DNA from: Planctomycetota bacterium
GTDB taxonomy: Bacteria > Planctomycetota > UBA8742 > UBA2392
Direction of reading: 5' to 3'
Assembly (NCBI GenBank): GCA_020849795.1
Contig: JADZFR010000051.1
Coordinates: 1 to 64,000, forward strand
DNA length: 64,000 bases
The notes below the pieces were generated by a model. That model was not told where the DNA came from, searched no databases, and saw only the letters and a list, made by a program, of their open reading frames with translations. Every line of letters starts with the position of its first letter. The first letter of the stretch is position 1. A program made the position numbers and the translations under genes. This document shows, in pieces, positions 62,012-64,000 of the stretch.

Positions 62012-63337
62012 ATGGTTGCCCGCGAAACAGCAAGCACGATCTTTGCCCTGGCCACCCCCGCGTCGGCTTCAGCCGCCGCATTGTTGCGCATCGCCGGTTC
62101 GCAGGCTCGCGTCCTTGCCCAGAAGTTCTGCGGCAGCGACTGGAAGCGCCGCTGTGTACAAGGTTCGATTCGCCTGCCGATCGGGACCGTACCCTGCATC
62201 GCGTGGCTGATGCCCGCGCCGCACACGCTGACCGGCCGCGACACTCTTGAAATTCTCGTGCCGGGGAACGTTGAGATCGTGCGCGATCTTGAGCGCCTCT
62301 TGCGCGAGTGCGGCTGCCACGATGCCGAGCCCGGGGCCTTCACACGCCTGGCCGTGGAGGCGGGCAAGCTCAGCCTTGCGCAGGCCGAGGCAACGCTGGC
62401 GCTGGTGACGTCATCAGACGAGGTGTCTCGCCGGCGCGCCCTGGCCGACCTTGGCGGAGAATCGGCACGGCGGTTGACGGATCTCGCCGCGCGCCTGAGG
62501 ACTCTGAGCGCGCGCTATGAAATGAGTTTCGACTTCAGCGAGGAAGAACACGCCCTGGCGCAGGAGGACCGGCTTTCGGGCGACTTGCGTGCGCTGCTTG
62601 CCGACCTGCGCGCCTTCGTCGGGCGCGAGGGCAGTCAACCCCGGCGCGAATTCCCCTCCGTGGCCCTGTTCGGCCCGCCCAACGCGGGCAAGAGCAGCCT
62701 GTTCAACGCGCTGGTTGGACAGCGGCGTGCCCTGGTCAGCGCGACACCGGGCACGACCCGTGACGCCATTGAGGCCGACGCGGTGTTCGATGGCTGCGCC
62801 TGCAAACTGCTGGACTTGAGCGGCGTGGGCGCCGGCGATGCCGACCTGGGCCGCTATGCGCCCCAGGCACGACAGCGCGCGCTGGCCGCCGACGTGCTGT
62901 TAGTGCTGTGCGCACCGGGGCAGGCAGCCGACTGCGCGCACGAGTTCACCGCGCTGACACGTCAAGATGCCGCGCTTCGGTCACGTGCGCTGTGGGTCCA
63001 GACCATGTCCGATCTCGCGGCCCAGGAAGCAAACCCTTGCGGCCTGCCCCAGTACGCGGTTTCCGCCGCCAGCGGGCAGGGTCTGGCAGCCCTCCGCGAA
63101 CAGCTTGGGGTACGACTGGGCGAATTGGCCACCGGGGGCTCGACCAGCCTGCTGCGCCTCAATGCCACTGCGGCATTGACGATGCTGGAAGTGGCTGCGG
63201 CTGATCCGCTCGCGCCCACTGAAGCCGTGGCAGCCGATGTGCGGCGCGCACTGACCCTGCTGGACCAGGCCCTGCTCAACGATGCGCCCGGCGACGTGCT
63301 GGACCTTATCTTTTCACGGTTCTGCATCGGCAAATAG
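62012..63337 (+). CDS. mnmE: tRNA modification GTPase MnmE, divergent G domain
   Basis: 441 aa. MnmE modifies wobble U34 of tRNA with MnmG. N-terminal folate-binding domain with [20 protein letters not shown] (105-124), then the G domain: P-loop [10 protein letters not shown] (221-230), G2 PGTTRD (246-251). The G3 site, usually DTAG, is DLSG (268-271), and the G4 NKxD motif appears as QTMSD. The C-terminal FCIGK (437-441) with the essential Cys is intact. Length is normal. GTP specificity may therefore be relaxed. Last gene of the yidC unit. Confidence 0.9.
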   Translation: MVARETASTIFALATPASASAAALLRIAGSQARVLAQKFCGSDWKRRCVQGSIRLPIGTVPCIAWLMPAPHTLTGRDTLEILVPGNVEIVRDLERLLRECGCHDAEPGAFTRLAVEAGKLSLAQAEATLALVTSSDEVSRRRALADLGGESARRLTDLAARLRTLSARYEMSFDFSEEEHALAQEDRLSGDLRALLADLRAFVGREGSQPRREFPSVALFGPPNAGKSSLFNALVGQRRALVSATPGTTRDAIEADAVFDGCACKLLDLSGVGAGDADLGRYAPQARQRALAADVLLVLCAPGQAADCAHEFTALTRQDAALRSRALWVQTMSDLAAQEANPCGLPQYAVSAASGQGLAALREQLGVRLGELATGGSTSLLRLNATAALTMLEVAAADPLAPTEAVAADVRRALTLLDQALLNDAPGDVLDLIFSRFCIGK

Positions 63338-63339
63338 AA

Positions 63340-63365
63340 CCGGGGCCCCTCGCGCGGGGCCCCGG
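63340..63365. terminator. Bidirectional terminator between mnmE and the lipoprotein gene
   Basis: Perfect 10-bp stem CCGGGGCCCC / GGGGCCCCGG with loop TCGCGC, filling the gap between two convergent stops. No U-tract. Confidence 0.6.
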
Positions 63366-63375
63366 GAGTGACCTG

Positions 63376-63936
63376 TTAGCGATGGTCGTTCAGCCAGCGG
63401 CCGAGTTCCTCGCCCAGGTTGGCCATGTCGTTTTCGAACGCGGGTTTGGCAATGCCGCCCGAGCTTTGCTCAAACTGAAGTTCGACGACCAGGTCGCCCG
63501 TCTCGGCATTGATCAGCCGCCCCTTCGCCAGGACGTGGCTCCAGCCTTGCTTCTTGTTGTGCAGGATGCTGGATGCCCGCGAGTCCGGGTCACCCAGGTC
63601 GAGATACTCGATCTCAAGCTCGAACACATATCCTGTCGACGGGCGCTCCAGTGTGGCCATCGCCCGCACTTCCTCGGCCGTTTCCTCGAACACGCCGTCG
63701 GCGACCAGACGCGCGCCGGCCATCGGCCAATCGCGGTAAAAGCGCTCGAGATCAGCTTGGTCGTACTTGCCGTGAATCTGCTTGGGCAGCTTGACCGGCA
63801 GCACCTTCAGGTTGCTGACAACCCGTCGTTCCTCGAACGCGTCACCCGCTGTGCCGGTGTACATCTCGGACTTCGAGGTCTGGCACGCGGTAACAAAGAA
63901 CACTGACAGCAAACTCAGCATCATCGCGTATCGCAT
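63376..63936 (-). CDS. Small lipoprotein, unknown function
   Basis: 186 aa. Lipoprotein signal MRYAMMLSLLSVFFVTAC with lipobox VTAC. The mature part is mixed alpha-beta with STGYVFELEIEYLDLGDPDS and a strand-rich ending (LINAETGDLVVELQFEQSSG). GGAGG lies 4 bases before the ATG at 63936. I do not recognise a family. Envelope-attached. The remaining 64 bases of the window upstream hold its leader and show no other gene. Confidence 0.8.
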   Translation of the reverse strand: MRYAMMLSLLSVFFVTACQTSKSEMYTGTAGDAFEERRVVSNLKVLPVKLPKQIHGKYDQADLERFYRDWPMAGARLVADGVFEETAEEVRAMATLERPSTGYVFELEIEYLDLGDPDSRASSILHNKKQGWSHVLAKGRLINAETGDLVVELQFEQSSGGIAKPAFENDMANLGEELGRWLNDHR

Positions 63937-64000
63937 GGCGCCTCCTTGTCTCGGTTGCCCGGGGAAGGGCTGACAAGGGCGAAACTTCCGCGCCGTGACT

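Overview
The window is GC-rich, densely coded bacterial chromosome with housekeeping and cell-envelope genes and no phage, transposase or CRISPR signal. The gene content suggests a Planctomycetota-like bacterium. The clues are a shikimate-pathway gene fusion, a YdjY-type lipoprotein, an ExbB with its own signal peptide, many exported TPR proteins, isolated dnaA, and a soluble Ser/Thr kinase. This assignment is inferred from gene families only; no rRNA or tRNA is present to confirm it.

Layout. 1-664: the start of a truncated gene, a 38-bp tandem repeat and two hairpins. 665-6781: GAPDH, a HEAT-like lipoprotein with a small partner, alanine dehydrogenase, a two-helix membrane protein, a cupin-like DUF4863/PnbB relative and a small hypothetical. 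7119-15156 (+): dnaA, a trifunctional AroD-AroE-AroK gene, then prepilin peptidase, class IV aminotransferase and diacylglycerol-kinase-like genes joined by 1-nt overlaps, then a bifunctional FTCD. 15179-17518 (-): cysS and ispF. 17606-20447 (+): a tryptophan-dioxygenase-like gene, two paralogous two-helix miniproteins, a kynureninase-like gene and a DUF2188 protein. 20625-25343 (-): hydantoinase B/A, a hydrolase and a rhodanese. 25616-29167: malate dehydrogenase, a VapBC-like pair under a perfect 51-bp palindrome, a hypothetical and inositol-phosphate synthase.

29207-47112 (-) is the most distinctive block. In order of transcription it holds a PilM-PilN fusion, a PilO-like protein, an EF-hand membrane protein, a secretin lipoprotein with a TPR/coiled-coil front end, 1332-aa and 439-aa exported repeat proteins, ExbB and two ExbD proteins, followed by a YdjY lipoprotein and a membrane protein. 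Hairpins and promoters split it into several transcription units. As a whole it looks like an envelope-spanning machine combining a type IV pilus/type II secretion alignment complex and secretin with a proton-driven ExbBD motor. No pilin or secretion ATPase is in the window; the only prepilin peptidase is at 10.7 kb.

47277-54002 (-) is a tightly overlapping phospholipid operon: psd, two paralogous exported STN-like proteins, pssA, a Sua5/low-molecular-weight phosphatase fusion and rpiB. 54173-57061 (+) holds two tandem TPR paralogues, the second with a frameshift at an A6 run. The window ends with an atypical signal peptidase, a Ser/Thr kinase, a hydrolase, yidC, a divergent mnmE and a small lipoprotein. 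Many long open frames antisense to real genes result from GC-rich third codon positions and are not annotated.
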